Under the pieces are notes generated by a model that was given only the letters and a program-made list of their open reading frames with translations, was not told the origin of the DNA and ran no database searches. DNA of 64,000 bases. Origin: Kytococcus aerolatus (GTDB lineage Bacteria > Actinomycetota > Actinomycetes > Actinomycetales > Dermatophilaceae). How positions within the stretch are numbered: the stretch's first letter is position 1; each line of letters starts with the position of its first letter. The translations under genes and the position numbers were made by a program. Positions 55,429-64,000 of the stretch are shown here, piece by piece. The stretch lies in contig NZ_FYEZ01000001.1 in the NCBI RefSeq assembly GCF_900187395.1, positions 124,001 to 188,000 on the forward strand. The letters are read 5' to 3'.

Positions 55429-56307
55429 GTCGCCCTCGGCAGCCTCCAGCGGCGTGGCGCCACCGTCCCGCTCCGCGGACGCCTGCCCCACGCCCGGCAG
55501 GGGCGGGGGAGTGCCACCCCAGGCCGGGCAGATGTCCTTGAATGAACACCAGTCGCACAGCCTGCTCGGGCTGGGCTGCCAGTCGCCCCGGGCCCAGGCG
55601 GCCTCGATCGCGTCGTGGATGGCCAGCACCTTGCGCTCGGTCGCCCGCAGCTCATCCTCGGTGGGGGCGTGGCGCAGGATCGTCCCGTCCTTGAGGTAGA
55701 CCAGCTGCAGCAGCGCCGGGACCCGCCCCCGCAGCCGCCAGACGGCCGCCCCGTAGAACTTCATCTGGAACAGGGCCTTGGCCTCGAACCGGGGGGAGGG
55801 CGAACGGCCGGTCTTGTAGTCCACCACCCGCAGCGCGCCGTCAGCCGGGGCGATGTCCAACCGGTCGACATAGCCGCGCATCACGAGCTCGCCCTGCCCC
55901 TCGTCGCGCTCGATGGGCACCTCCACGTAGAGCTCCCGCTCGGCCGGCTCCAGCCGACTCGGGTCCTCCAGCGTGTACCAGGTGCGCACCAGCGCCTCGG
56001 CCTGGGCGTACCAGGCGGTCAGCTCGGCCTCGGTGGGCTCGTCGCCCTCCCCGACGACGGTCACCAGCTCCGGCTCCTCGACGGCCAGGTCCTCCCAGGT
56101 CCCCGGCAGGATCTCCAGCGCGTCCTCCACCGTGCGGCGATGGGCAGGCCGGTCGAAGAGCCGCTCCAGCACGGCGTGCACGAAGGTGCCTCGCACCGCC
56201 GCGGCGCTGGGCGGCTCGGGCAGCCGGTCCACCACCCGGAAGCGGTAGAGCAGCGGGCACTGCATGAAGTCCGCGGCGCGACTGGGCGAGAGGGCGGGAC
56301 TGGGCAT
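55402..56307 (-). CDS. RecB-type PD-(D/E)xK nuclease with Fe-S cysteines
   Basis: The 301-residue protein has a PD-(D/E)xK nuclease core (GYVDRLDIAP, RVVDYKTG, QMKFYG). Four cysteines, one in FMQCPLLYRF near the start and three in CDWCSFKDIC near the end, match the Fe-S cluster of AddB/Cas4-like nucleases. It is a stand-alone nuclease module without helicase. TAGGCT (56315-56320, minus strand) lies 7 nt before the ATG. It overlaps the HAD gene tail-to-tail by 27 bp. Confidence 0.88.
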   Translation of the reverse strand: MPSPALSPSRAADFMQCPLLYRFRVVDRLPEPPSAAAVRGTFVHAVLERLFDRPAHRRTVEDALEILPGTWEDLAVEEPELVTVVGEGDEPTEAELTAWYAQAEALVRTWYTLEDPSRLEPAERELYVEVPIERDEGQGELVMRGYVDRLDIAPADGALRVVDYKTGRSPSPRFEAKALFQMKFYGAAVWRLRGRVPALLQLVYLKDGTILRHAPTEDELRATERKVLAIHDAIEAAWARGDWQPSPSRLCDWCSFKDICPAWGGTPPPLPGVGQASAERDGGATPLEAAEGDSAGEATPE

Positions 56308-56314
56308 GGCCGAC

Positions 56315-56344
56315 AGCCTAGGCGCAGGCACCGACACGTACCCT
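56315..56344. promoter_or_regulatory. divergent leaderless promoter pair
   Basis: TAGGCT on the minus strand (56315-56320, for the RecB-type gene) and TACCCT on the plus strand (56339-56344, for the site-2 protease gene) are 18 bp apart, each 6-7 nt from its start codon. The two -35 regions must overlap. Confidence 0.6.
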
Positions 56345-56350
56345 GAGCCC

Positions 56351-57502
56351 ATGAACGACCGCAACGGCTGGCGCATCGGCACCGTCTTCGGCGCGCCGCT
56401 CTACCTCGGGCCCACCTGGCCGCTGCTGGTCGTCCTCATCGTCGTGCTCAACGGCTCCCAGCTCACCGACGCCCTCGGTGCCCCCCTGGCCTACGCCCTG
56501 GGTCTGGCCTACGCCGTCATGCTCGTCCTGTCGGTCCTCGTGCACGAGCTGGCCCACGCCGCGGCCGCCCGCTCGCGTGGGCACAGGGTCCACGGCATCC
56601 ACCTCACCCTGATCGGCGGGCACACCGTCCACGAGGGGGACAACAGCCCGTGGGGCAACGCCTGGGTGGCCATCGCCGGGCCGCTGGCGTCACTGGCGCT
56701 CGCCGCCCTCGGCCTCCTCGCGCTGCTCCTCCTGGACCCGACCGGCGTCCTGCACTACGTCCTGCTCGGCCTGGTCTGGGTCAACGGCCTGGTGGGTGTC
56801 TTCAACATGCTCCCCGGGCTGCCGCTCGACGGTGGGCACGCGCTGGCCTCCGCGGTCTGGGCGATGACCGGCGACCGGGGCACGGGCCTGCGCGTCGCCG
56901 GGTGGAGCGGCCGCGTGCTGGCGGTCCTGGTGCTGGTCCTCGTGGCCGTCATGGTGGGCACCGGCGGCGGGATCGTCTACGCCCTGTGGGGCGGGCTGCT
57001 GGCGTGGATCATGTGGCAGGGGGCCAGCCAGGCCCTCCAGCTGGGGGCCATCCGCCAGCGGTACAGCCGTCACAGCACGGCCTCCGTGGTGCACCCGGCC
57101 GTCGGGATCCCGCAGGAGGCCCCGGTGGCCGCCCTCGAGCAGGTGGACGGCTTCCCGGTCCCGGTGCGCGTCATCACCACGGACGAGCAGGGGGACGCCG
57201 TCGGGTTGGTGGACCCCTCCGCACTGGCCCTCGTGCCCGCCGGGGAGCGGGCGAGCACCCCGCTGCGGGCCGTGCACCGCGTCGTGGAGGGGGAGTGGAC
57301 CGTGGACCTGCCGCACGGCGCGGACCTCACCCAGCTGCTGGAGGCCCTCGGCGGGCGTCCGCTGGAGCAGGCAGCCGTCCGCGAGCCGGGCGGGTGGACC
57401 CCGGAGGGCCGGCCGCTCCCGCCGCGCATCACCGGCCTGGCCACGCACGGATCCCTCACCGAGGGCATGCGCCGCAACGACGCCACCCGCCACGGTGCCT
57501 GA
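56351..57502 (+). CDS. site-2 protease (M50) with C-terminal CBS-like region
   Basis: The 383-residue membrane protein has the zinc site HELAH (about 65-69) in the third helix and the second metal motif NMLPGLPLDGGHAL (about 152-165). Further helices and a cytoplasmic C-terminal region of about 150 residues resembling CBS domains follow. Rip3-like proteases of this layout cleave membrane regulators. It is divergent from the RecB-type gene. Confidence 0.9.
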   Translation: MNDRNGWRIGTVFGAPLYLGPTWPLLVVLIVVLNGSQLTDALGAPLAYALGLAYAVMLVLSVLVHELAHAAAARSRGHRVHGIHLTLIGGHTVHEGDNSPWGNAWVAIAGPLASLALAALGLLALLLLDPTGVLHYVLLGLVWVNGLVGVFNMLPGLPLDGGHALASAVWAMTGDRGTGLRVAGWSGRVLAVLVLVLVAVMVGTGGGIVYALWGGLLAWIMWQGASQALQLGAIRQRYSRHSTASVVHPAVGIPQEAPVAALEQVDGFPVPVRVITTDEQGDAVGLVDPSALALVPAGERASTPLRAVHRVVEGEWTVDLPHGADLTQLLEALGGRPLEQAAVREPGGWTPEGRPLPPRITGLATHGSLTEGMRRNDATRHGA

Positions 57503-57527
57503 GCACCCGGGCTCCCGACGCCCGTAG

Positions 57528-58664
<1,137 letters not shown>

Positions 58665-58676
58665 GCCCCCGCCGCG

Positions 58677-59075
58677 TCAGCGGCGCAGGAGGGCGGCCAG
58701 GGCGCGCCAGCCGAGCAGGAAGGCCGCCAGCACGAGCGTGGTGACGACCACGAAGGACCACGCCGTGCCCTGGTCGGTGAGCTGACGCAGCGCCATGCCC
58801 ACCACCACGGTCGAGAGCAGGACGACCAGACCGTCGCCGATCGTCCGCGGCGCGCGGCGGCGGGTCACGGCCGTGGCCACCCAGCCCAGCGCCGCACCGG
58901 CCCAGAACGGCCAGGCCGTCTCGAGCACGCCGGTGAGGGTGACGCCCTGCTCGTGAGAACGCCGACCGATGGCCGTGAACAGGCCGATCAGCCCGGCGTC
59001 GAACACGCCGGCGAGCCAGCCGGGCAGCAGCTTCCGGGCGGAGCGGGAGGACGGGGTGCGCGGGTCGGTGGCCAT
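58677..59075 (-). CDS. DUF3054 family membrane protein
   Basis: The 132-residue protein has four predicted membrane helices and the family pattern FDAGLIGLFTAIGRRSHEQG near residue 25. Function is unknown. TAGGCT (59083-59088, minus strand) lies 7 nt before the ATG. It lies in the place where Pup/proteasome genes are found in many other actinobacteria. Confidence 0.8.
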   Translation of the reverse strand: MATDPRTPSSRSARKLLPGWLAGVFDAGLIGLFTAIGRRSHEQGVTLTGVLETAWPFWAGAALGWVATAVTRRRAPRTIGDGLVVLLSTVVVGMALRQLTDQGTAWSFVVVTTLVLAAFLLGWRALAALLRR

Positions 59076-59220
59076 GCGCCGGAGCCTAGCCCCGCGCCGC
59101 ACCGAGGATGCTCCCAGCCAGTGCCCAGACTCCTGTGCCTACGATGCGGTGCGGTTCACCGCCGCGACCGACCGGACCGGCCGGACCAGGACCTGACACC
59201 GAATCGTGAGGATCAACACC

Positions 59221-60459
59221 GTGAAGCGAACCTCCGCCCGCCTGATCGCCCTCGCCGCCAGCGCCAGCCTCGCGCTCTCGGCCTGTGGTGGGGACGACGC
59301 CGAGGGTGAGTCCTCGGAGACCACCGCCGCCAGCTCCGAGGCCGCCGGCGATGCGGCGGGCTCCGAGGAGTCCGACAAGGCCTCGGACGAGAAGGCCTCC
59401 GATGACAAGGCCTCGGACGAGAAGGCCTCCGAGGGCGCCGGGGGCGACGAGTCCCCGGGCTCCGAGAGCAGCGGCTCCGCCGAGTCCGACGGCAAGGACC
59501 CGGACCCGAAGGCCGCCGGCAAGATCGAGGACGTGAAGTATGAGGACGGCAAGAAGCCGAAGCTGACCTTCGGCGACAAGCCCTTCACCGTCTCGAAGAC
59601 GCAGTCCACCGTGGTCGAGGAGGGCAAGGGCGACGGTGAGAAGATCGCGAAGGACACCGAGTTCTACGTGGAGTTCGCGGTCTACAACGGGACCACCGGC
59701 AAGGAGATCCAGAACGCCTTCGGCAAGGGACTCGCGCCGCTGATCCCCAACCAGTCCCAGCCTGACGCGCTCGGCCCGGAGTTCGAGGGCAAGAAGCCCG
59801 GCGACACCGTGGCGATCGCCATCCCGTACGAGGAGCACTTCCCCGAGGGTGGTGGCGAGCAGTTCGGCTTCGAGAAGGGCGACTCGGTGGTCTACCTCAT
59901 GAAGGTCGACGACTCTGAGCCGACCGACTCGTACACGGCTGATGACGTTCCGAAGGGCTTCCCCACGGTGGAGTTCTACGACAAGCGCCCTGATGTCATC
60001 ACCATGCCGAAGTCGGACGCGCCCAAGAAGCTTCAGGACACCCTCCTCGAGAAGGGTGACGGCAAGAAGGTCAAGAAGGGCGACACCATTTCCGTTCACT
60101 ACACCGGCGTGAAGTGGAAGAACGGGAAGCAGGGCGAGGTCTTTGACTCCTCCAAGATGGGGGGACAGCCGGTCTCCTTCCCCATCGGCACCGGGGCTGT
60201 CATCAAGGGCTGGGACGAGAGCCTGGTCGGCAAGAAGGTCGGCGACCGGGTGGAGATCGTCATCCCGCCGAAGAAGGGCTACGGCAAGGAGGGCATGCCG
60301 CAGGCCGGGATCAAGGGCGACGACACTCTGGTCTTCGTAGTCGACATCGTGGACACCAAGCCCACCCCCGAGCAGGAGCTCCCCCCGCAGCCGGAGCAGA
60401 AGGATCAGCCGAAGGAGCAGGAGCAGCCCGAGAAGAAGGAGAGCGACGAGGGCAAGTGA
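59221..60459 (+). CDS. FKBP-type peptidyl-prolyl isomerase lipoprotein
   Basis: The 412-residue protein has a lipoprotein signal (Cys22 in LSAC), a long acidic linker with internal repeats, a degenerate FKBP-like domain (about 140-240), a canonical FKBP domain (about 275-385: GDTISVHYTGV, VFDSS, VIKGWDE, GDRVEIVIPP), and a Lys/Glu-rich tail. It should assist folding of proteins outside the membrane. GTG 59221 is preferred because GAGGA lies eight bases upstream and it begins the signal peptide with KR. Confidence 0.9.
   Translation: MKRTSARLIALAASASLALSACGGDDAEGESSETTAASSEAAGDAAGSEESDKASDEKASDDKASDEKASEGAGGDESPGSESSGSAESDGKDPDPKAAGKIEDVKYEDGKKPKLTFGDKPFTVSKTQSTVVEEGKGDGEKIAKDTEFYVEFAVYNGTTGKEIQNAFGKGLAPLIPNQSQPDALGPEFEGKKPGDTVAIAIPYEEHFPEGGGEQFGFEKGDSVVYLMKVDDSEPTDSYTADDVPKGFPTVEFYDKRPDVITMPKSDAPKKLQDTLLEKGDGKKVKKGDTISVHYTGVKWKNGKQGEVFDSSKMGGQPVSFPIGTGAVIKGWDESLVGKKVGDRVEIVIPPKKGYGKEGMPQAGIKGDDTLVFVVDIVDTKPTPEQELPPQPEQKDQPKEQEQPEKKESDEGK
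59374..59432 (+). repeat. 30-bp tandem repeat in the FKBP lipoprotein linker
   Basis: Two near-identical 29-bp units (59374-59402 and 59404-59432) with a 30-bp period encode the DKASDEKASD repeat of the acidic linker. Copy number could vary without loss of frame. Confidence 0.8.
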
Positions 60460-60550
60460 CCCACTGAGGCGGCCAGCAGGGGGGAGGCAGGGCCCGGCAC
60501 TCCAGCCCCCCCATCCCTCCGTGCCTCCGCCTCCACCGCCCGCTTCCTCC

Positions 60551-60665
60551 CGCGCGAGACGCGCTTCCCCCTGCTGCAGCACGGGGAAGCGCGTCTCGCG
60601 CGACGGGGTGTCGCGGCAGGTGCACTCTGCCGGGCTGTAGCGCGGGCAGGCGCGTCTCGCGCGAC
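60551..60665. repeat. long perfect palindrome with a third half-copy
   Basis: 20-bp perfect arms (60551-60570 and 60583-60602) enclose a 12-nt loop. CGCGTCTCGCGCGAC from the right arm recurs at 60651-60665. The 330-bp gap between the two FKBP genes contains no gene. The hairpin could end transcription, but the extra copy suggests a REP-like repeat. Confidence 0.85.
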
Positions 60666-60789
60666 AGGGGAGGGGGCTGCCGGGGGCGGGGAAATCACCT
60701 CGGTGGCAGACTGTCTCTTCGGCCCACCGGGCCACCCGGCAGGGCCCCACGGCCCGGCCACCCCACCGTCCACCCCGAGAGGACCCACC

Positions 60790-61179
60790 ATGACCGACGC
60801 CCCGCGCAGCAAGCCCGAGATCGACTTCCCCGAGGGCGAGGTCCCCACCGAGCTGGTCGTCGAGGAGCTCATCGAGGGGGAGGGCACCGAGGCCGCGGCC
60901 GGCGACATGGTGGCCGCCCACTACGTCGGCGTCGCCTGGTCCACCGGCGAGCAGTTCGACGCCTCCTGGGACCGTGGCGCCCCGCTGCAGTTCCAGCTCG
61001 GCGTCGGCCAGGTGATCCCCGGCTGGGACCAGGGCATGCAGGGGATGAAGGTCGGCGGGCGGCGCAAGCTCGTCATCCCGGCCCACCTGGCCTACGGTGA
61101 CCGGGGCGCCGGCGGCGTCATCGCCCCGGGTGAGACGCTGATCTTCGTCGTCGACCTGCTCGGCGTCGCCCAGGACTGA
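60790..61179 (+). CDS. cytoplasmic FKBP-type peptidyl-prolyl isomerase
   Basis: The 129-residue protein is a single FKBP domain without signal peptide: VAAHYVGVAW, QFDASWDRG, VIPGWDQGMQGMKVGGRR, AYGDRGAGG and LIFVVDLL. Nearly all residues of the FK506-binding pocket are present. GAGAGGA lies before the ATG. It precedes pafB, as fkbP-like genes do in mycobacteria and many other actinobacteria. Confidence 0.92.
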   Translation: MTDAPRSKPEIDFPEGEVPTELVVEELIEGEGTEAAAGDMVAAHYVGVAWSTGEQFDASWDRGAPLQFQLGVGQVIPGWDQGMQGMKVGGRRKLVIPAHLAYGDRGAGGVIAPGETLIFVVDLLGVAQD

Positions 61180-61231
61180 GGCACCAGCGCAGCGGCAGCC
61201 CGCCGCGCACGCACCGAGGAGGGGAGTGGGC

Positions 61232-62248
61232 ATGGTCACCGGACGCGGGCACGACCCGAATCTCAAGACCGAGCGTCTGCTGAACCTCCTCATCGCCCTG
61301 CTGCACACGCGGCGCCCCCTCACCAAGGCCGAGATCCGGCGCGCGATGCCGGAGTACGCCGAGGGCTCGACCGAGGCCTTCGACCGCACCTTCGAGCGGG
61401 ACAAGGCCGACCTGCGGGCCCTCGGTGTCCCCATCACCACCGCCCCGGTGGACGCCGGCTTCGACGACGAGGAGGGCTACCGCGTCGACCCGGCCGAGTA
61501 CGCCCTGCCGGAGCTGGTCGTCGACGCCGACGAGCTCCGCCTCCTGGGCGTGGCGGCCCGGGTGTGGGGGCAGGCCAGCCTCGCCGGCGCCGCCCGGCGG
61601 GCCCTGCAGAAGGTCTCCGCCGACGCCCCGGAGGCGGTGGACGACGCCGATCCCGACGCCGCCGTCGAGGAGCCCGGGGTCGGCCTCCAGCCGGTCATCC
61701 GCACCCCCGAGCAGGCCTTCACCCCGCTGCGGGAGGCCATCACCGCCCGGCGCGCGGTCACCTTCCCCTACCGCCGCAGCGGCTCCGAGCCCACCCTGCG
61801 CCGGGTGGAGCCCTGGTCGCTGCTCCTCCGCCGCGGCCGCTGGTACGTCACCGGCCACGACACCGACCGCGACGCGCCCCGCATCTTCCGCCTCGACCGG
61901 ATCACCGGCCCGGTCCGCGCCCACGGCCGCGCCGGTGCCGTGCAGGTCCCCGCCGACCACGACCCCTCGGCCCTGCTCACCGCCCACGACGCCCCGCAGA
62001 CCGTGGAGCTGCGCCTCACCCTCCGGCCCGGGGGCGGGGGCAGCCTGCGTCGCCTGGCCGATGCCATCGAGCCGCTGCCGGACCCCGCGCAGGGCGAGGT
62101 GCTGCACCTGCGCGAGGCCGATCGCTCCCGCGTCGTGGGGCAGGTCGCCGAGATCGCGCCGGAGGTGCTGGCCATCGAGCCGGCCGAGATCCGCGAGCAG
62201 GTCGTCGACCGCTGGCGCGCCGCCGCCGGCACCCGGGAGGAGGACTGA
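61232..62248 (+). CDS. pafB: WYL-domain transcription factor PafB
   Basis: The 338-residue protein has an N-terminal winged helix-turn-helix (about 5-75), a WYL domain (PYRRSG, WSLLLRRGRWYVTGHD and RIFRLDRI) and a WCX C-terminal extension. PafB and PafC together activate the LexA-independent DNA-damage response in mycobacteria. The ATG at 61232 follows GGAGGGG. Its stop overlaps the pafC start by one base. Confidence 0.92.
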   Translation: MVTGRGHDPNLKTERLLNLLIALLHTRRPLTKAEIRRAMPEYAEGSTEAFDRTFERDKADLRALGVPITTAPVDAGFDDEEGYRVDPAEYALPELVVDADELRLLGVAARVWGQASLAGAARRALQKVSADAPEAVDDADPDAAVEEPGVGLQPVIRTPEQAFTPLREAITARRAVTFPYRRSGSEPTLRRVEPWSLLLRRGRWYVTGHDTDRDAPRIFRLDRITGPVRAHGRAGAVQVPADHDPSALLTAHDAPQTVELRLTLRPGGGGSLRRLADAIEPLPDPAQGEVLHLREADRSRVVGQVAEIAPEVLAIEPAEIREQVVDRWRAAAGTREED

Positions 62249-63270
62249 TGGCTGCCGAGTCGGCGACCGCCCGCCTGGAGCGGCTCCTGGCGATGGTGCC
62301 CTGGCTCCTGCGACGGCAGGGAGTGGACCTCGAGGAGGCGGCCCGCACCTTCGGCGTGAGCCCCACCACCCTGGAGCGCGACCTCTCCCTGGTCTTCATG
62401 TGCGGCCTGCCGGGGCGGATGCCGGACGACCTCATCGACGCCCAGTGGGACGACGGGCACGTGTACCTGCGGAACGCCGAGACCATCGGCCGCCCGCTGC
62501 GGCTGGCACCCGACGAGGCCCTGGCCCTGGTGGCCGGGCTGCGGGCGCTCCAGGCCACCCCCGGGCTGACGGAGGAGGACCGTGCACGGGTCGCCGGCCT
62601 GGTGGCGCGGATCGAGGGGGCGGCCGGGGACCTGCAGGCGCTGGCCAGCGCCGCGGTGGTGGCGGAGACGCCTGCCGCCCCGGACGAGCGGCTCGCCGCC
62701 GAGCTCCGCCGAGCCGTGGAGGACCAGCGGCAGCTGGCGCTCCGCCACCGGGCCAGCGGCCGTGCCGAGGTCACCCAGCGCACCGTCTCGCCGATGCGGG
62801 TGGTCACGGTGGACGGGAACACCTATCTGGAGGCGTGGTGCCACCGGGCGGAAGAGGTCCGGCTCTTCCGGCTCGACCGCATCGAGTCGGCCGTGGTGAC
62901 CCCCGAGGCCGCCGCCGTGCCCAGCAGGGCCGAGCCCCGGGACCTGTCGGCCGGGGTCTACGGCGGGGGACCGGACGACCGGGTGGTCGTGCTGGACCTC
63001 GCCCCGGAGGCCGCGTGGGTGGCCGAGTACTACGGCGGTGAGCCCGTGGAGGGCGGTCCGGAGGCCCCGGGGGCCCCCTGCACGACGGCACCGGGCTGGC
63101 AGCGCGTGACGGTCCGGGCGGCGGACCCGGCGTGGGTCGCACCGCTGGTGTGGAGCACCGGGGGAGCGGTCCGCGTCGTGTCCCCTGCGGATCTGGCGAG
63201 CCGGGTGTGCGAAGGTGCTTCCGAAGCGGTTCACCGGGTCCTGTCCGGCCCCGGGTTTACCGTAGAGTGA
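62248..63270 (+). CDS. pafC: WYL-domain transcription factor PafC
   Basis: The 340-residue protein repeats the PafB layout: winged helix (RLLAMVPWLLRRQGVDLEEAA), WYL domain (RTVSPMRVVTVDGNTYLEAW, HRAEEVRLFRLDRI) and WCX extension. It pairs with PafB as a single regulator. TGATG couples it to pafB. It ends 51 bp before tatA. Confidence 0.92.
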   Translation: MAAESATARLERLLAMVPWLLRRQGVDLEEAARTFGVSPTTLERDLSLVFMCGLPGRMPDDLIDAQWDDGHVYLRNAETIGRPLRLAPDEALALVAGLRALQATPGLTEEDRARVAGLVARIEGAAGDLQALASAAVVAETPAAPDERLAAELRRAVEDQRQLALRHRASGRAEVTQRTVSPMRVVTVDGNTYLEAWCHRAEEVRLFRLDRIESAVVTPEAAAVPSRAEPRDLSAGVYGGGPDDRVVVLDLAPEAAWVAEYYGGEPVEGGPEAPGAPCTTAPGWQRVTVRAADPAWVAPLVWSTGGAVRVVSPADLASRVCEGASEAVHRVLSGPGFTVE

Positions 63271-63321
63271 ATGTGATGGGGCCAGTCAGGCCCCTGGCCG
63301 AGTCCCAACCTAGGAGCCGTC

Positions 63322-63681
63322 ATGGGCGCACGCCTCTTCGACAACCCGTGGATGATCCTGATCCTCGTCATCGTCATCGTTCTCGTCTTCGCCTCCGCGA
63401 AGCTGCCGGACATGGCCCGCAACCTCGGCCGCTCGGCCCGCGTGCTGAAGTCCGAGGTCGGTGAGATGAAGAACGAGAAGAAGGACGACACCGTGACCGG
63501 TGACGCCACCGAGGTGCGCCGTGAGCGCGCCGCCGGTGAGGACGCCGAGGGCAACTGGAGCCCGGACGCGCACGCCCGTGACTACGAGGCCCAGCGCCCC
63601 GACTCCCGTCTGGCCGACCCGACCCGCTCCCGTGAGCAGGGCATCTCGGACGAGCCCAGCGACGGCACCCGTCTCAACTGA
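63322..63681 (+). CDS. tatA: Sec-independent translocase subunit TatA
   Basis: The 119-residue protein has one N-terminal membrane helix (about 10-26), the hinge FASAKLPDMARNLG, an amphipathic helix, and a long charged tail. TatA forms the pore of the twin-arginine export system. It is followed after 14 bp by tatC. Confidence 0.93.
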   Translation: MGARLFDNPWMILILVIVIVLVFASAKLPDMARNLGRSARVLKSEVGEMKNEKKDDTVTGDATEVRRERAAGEDAEGNWSPDAHARDYEAQRPDSRLADPTRSREQGISDEPSDGTRLN

Positions 63682-63695
63682 CCGGGCGCACGCAC

Positions 63696-64000
63696 GTGCC
63701 CAAGGTTCCCTTCTCCGACAAGGCCAAGAATCCGGAGGGCCGCATGGCCCTCATGGACCACGTCCGGGAGTTCCGCACCCGTCTGCTGATCTCCGCGGCC
63801 GCGGTCTTCATCGGGCTCTGCGTGGGCTGGTACTACTACACCCCGGTGGCGGAGTACCTCATGGCGCCGGTCGTCGAGGTGGCCAAGCAGCGTAACCAGG
63901 ATCTGAGCGTCAACTACGGCGCCACCGGCGTGACGCAGCCCTTCACCATCAAGATGAAGGTCGCCTTCTTCGTCGGCATCATCATCTCGAGCCCCATCTG
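63696..64000 (+). CDS. tatC: Sec-independent translocase subunit TatC, partial
   Basis: The first ~101 codons of tatC are visible: GRMALMDHVREFRTRLLISA with the conserved MDHxxEFRxRL signature, a first membrane helix, and a periplasmic loop. TatC binds twin-arginine signals. The GTG at 63696 is the only plausible start; no strong ribosome binding site is seen. The rest lies beyond the right edge. Confidence 0.93.
   Translation, partial: MPKVPFSDKAKNPEGRMALMDHVREFRTRLLISAAAVFIGLCVGWYYYTPVAEYLMAPVVEVAKQRNQDLSVNYGATGVTQPFTIKMKVAFFVGIIISSPI

Noticed and set aside
60551-60665. CRISPR array
   Set aside because: Only one palindrome and one half-copy, with no regular spacers and no cas genes.

Overview
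The window is a stretch of high-GC actinobacterial chromosome. The protein families (mycothiol ligase MshC, PafB/PafC, a C50-type carotenoid cluster, DUF3099, DUF5703 and DUF3054 proteins, a cyanophycin locus) point to Actinomycetota, most likely Micrococcales. The genus cannot be fixed from the sequence alone. Start sites are distinctive: about twenty genes have a TANNNT -10 box 6-8 nt before the start codon and no ribosome binding site, which indicates frequent leaderless transcription.

Layout. 1-16,950 is core chromosome: a partial TOPRIM protein, an ABC-F ATPase, a SURF1/DUF3099 operon, fabG-fabI, a cyanophycin locus (an unusual Mur-ligase/TPR protein converging on cphA, with cphB upstream of cphA), an ABC ATPase, a TSUP permease, a TrmH-type methyltransferase, a HipA-like kinase/DUF3037 pair and a PlsC-type acyltransferase. 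16,950-22,260 holds a SigB/F-type sigma factor, dinB, a LigB-type dioxygenase, tRNA-Leu(GAG), a secreted nuclease/phosphatase-fold protein, and an acyl-CoA thioesterase gene preceded by a cobalamin riboswitch.

22,270-36,790 is an acquired and partly decayed island. It carries a copper-resistance set (CsoR operator, truncated HMA protein, DUF1541 lipoprotein, CopB-type ATPase, broken csoR, CueP, and broken MFS and DUF305 genes). It also carries two ISL3 elements, two IS481-type elements and one IS5-type element, a TetR/SDR/NTF2-like trio, and TetR and CPBP pseudogenes at the right edge. One ISL3 copy sits inside an IS481 element, and the IS5 element carries a passenger gene.

36,800-48,700 holds a membrane Ser/Thr kinase translationally coupled to an FHA-ABC exporter, a DUF4333 lipoprotein, a DJ-1/PfpI protein, a zinc alcohol dehydrogenase, a CoiA-like protein preceded by long G/C homopolymers, and the carotenoid operon crtB-crtI-crtYe-crtYf-crtEb. 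48,780-64,000 is again conserved core: ferritin, an M20 peptidase, CorA, mshC, PAC2, a HAD phosphatase, a RecB-type nuclease, a site-2 protease, trmI, two FKBPs, pafB-pafC and tatA-tatC. The Pup/proteasome genes that many actinobacteria carry between trmI and pafB are absent here.
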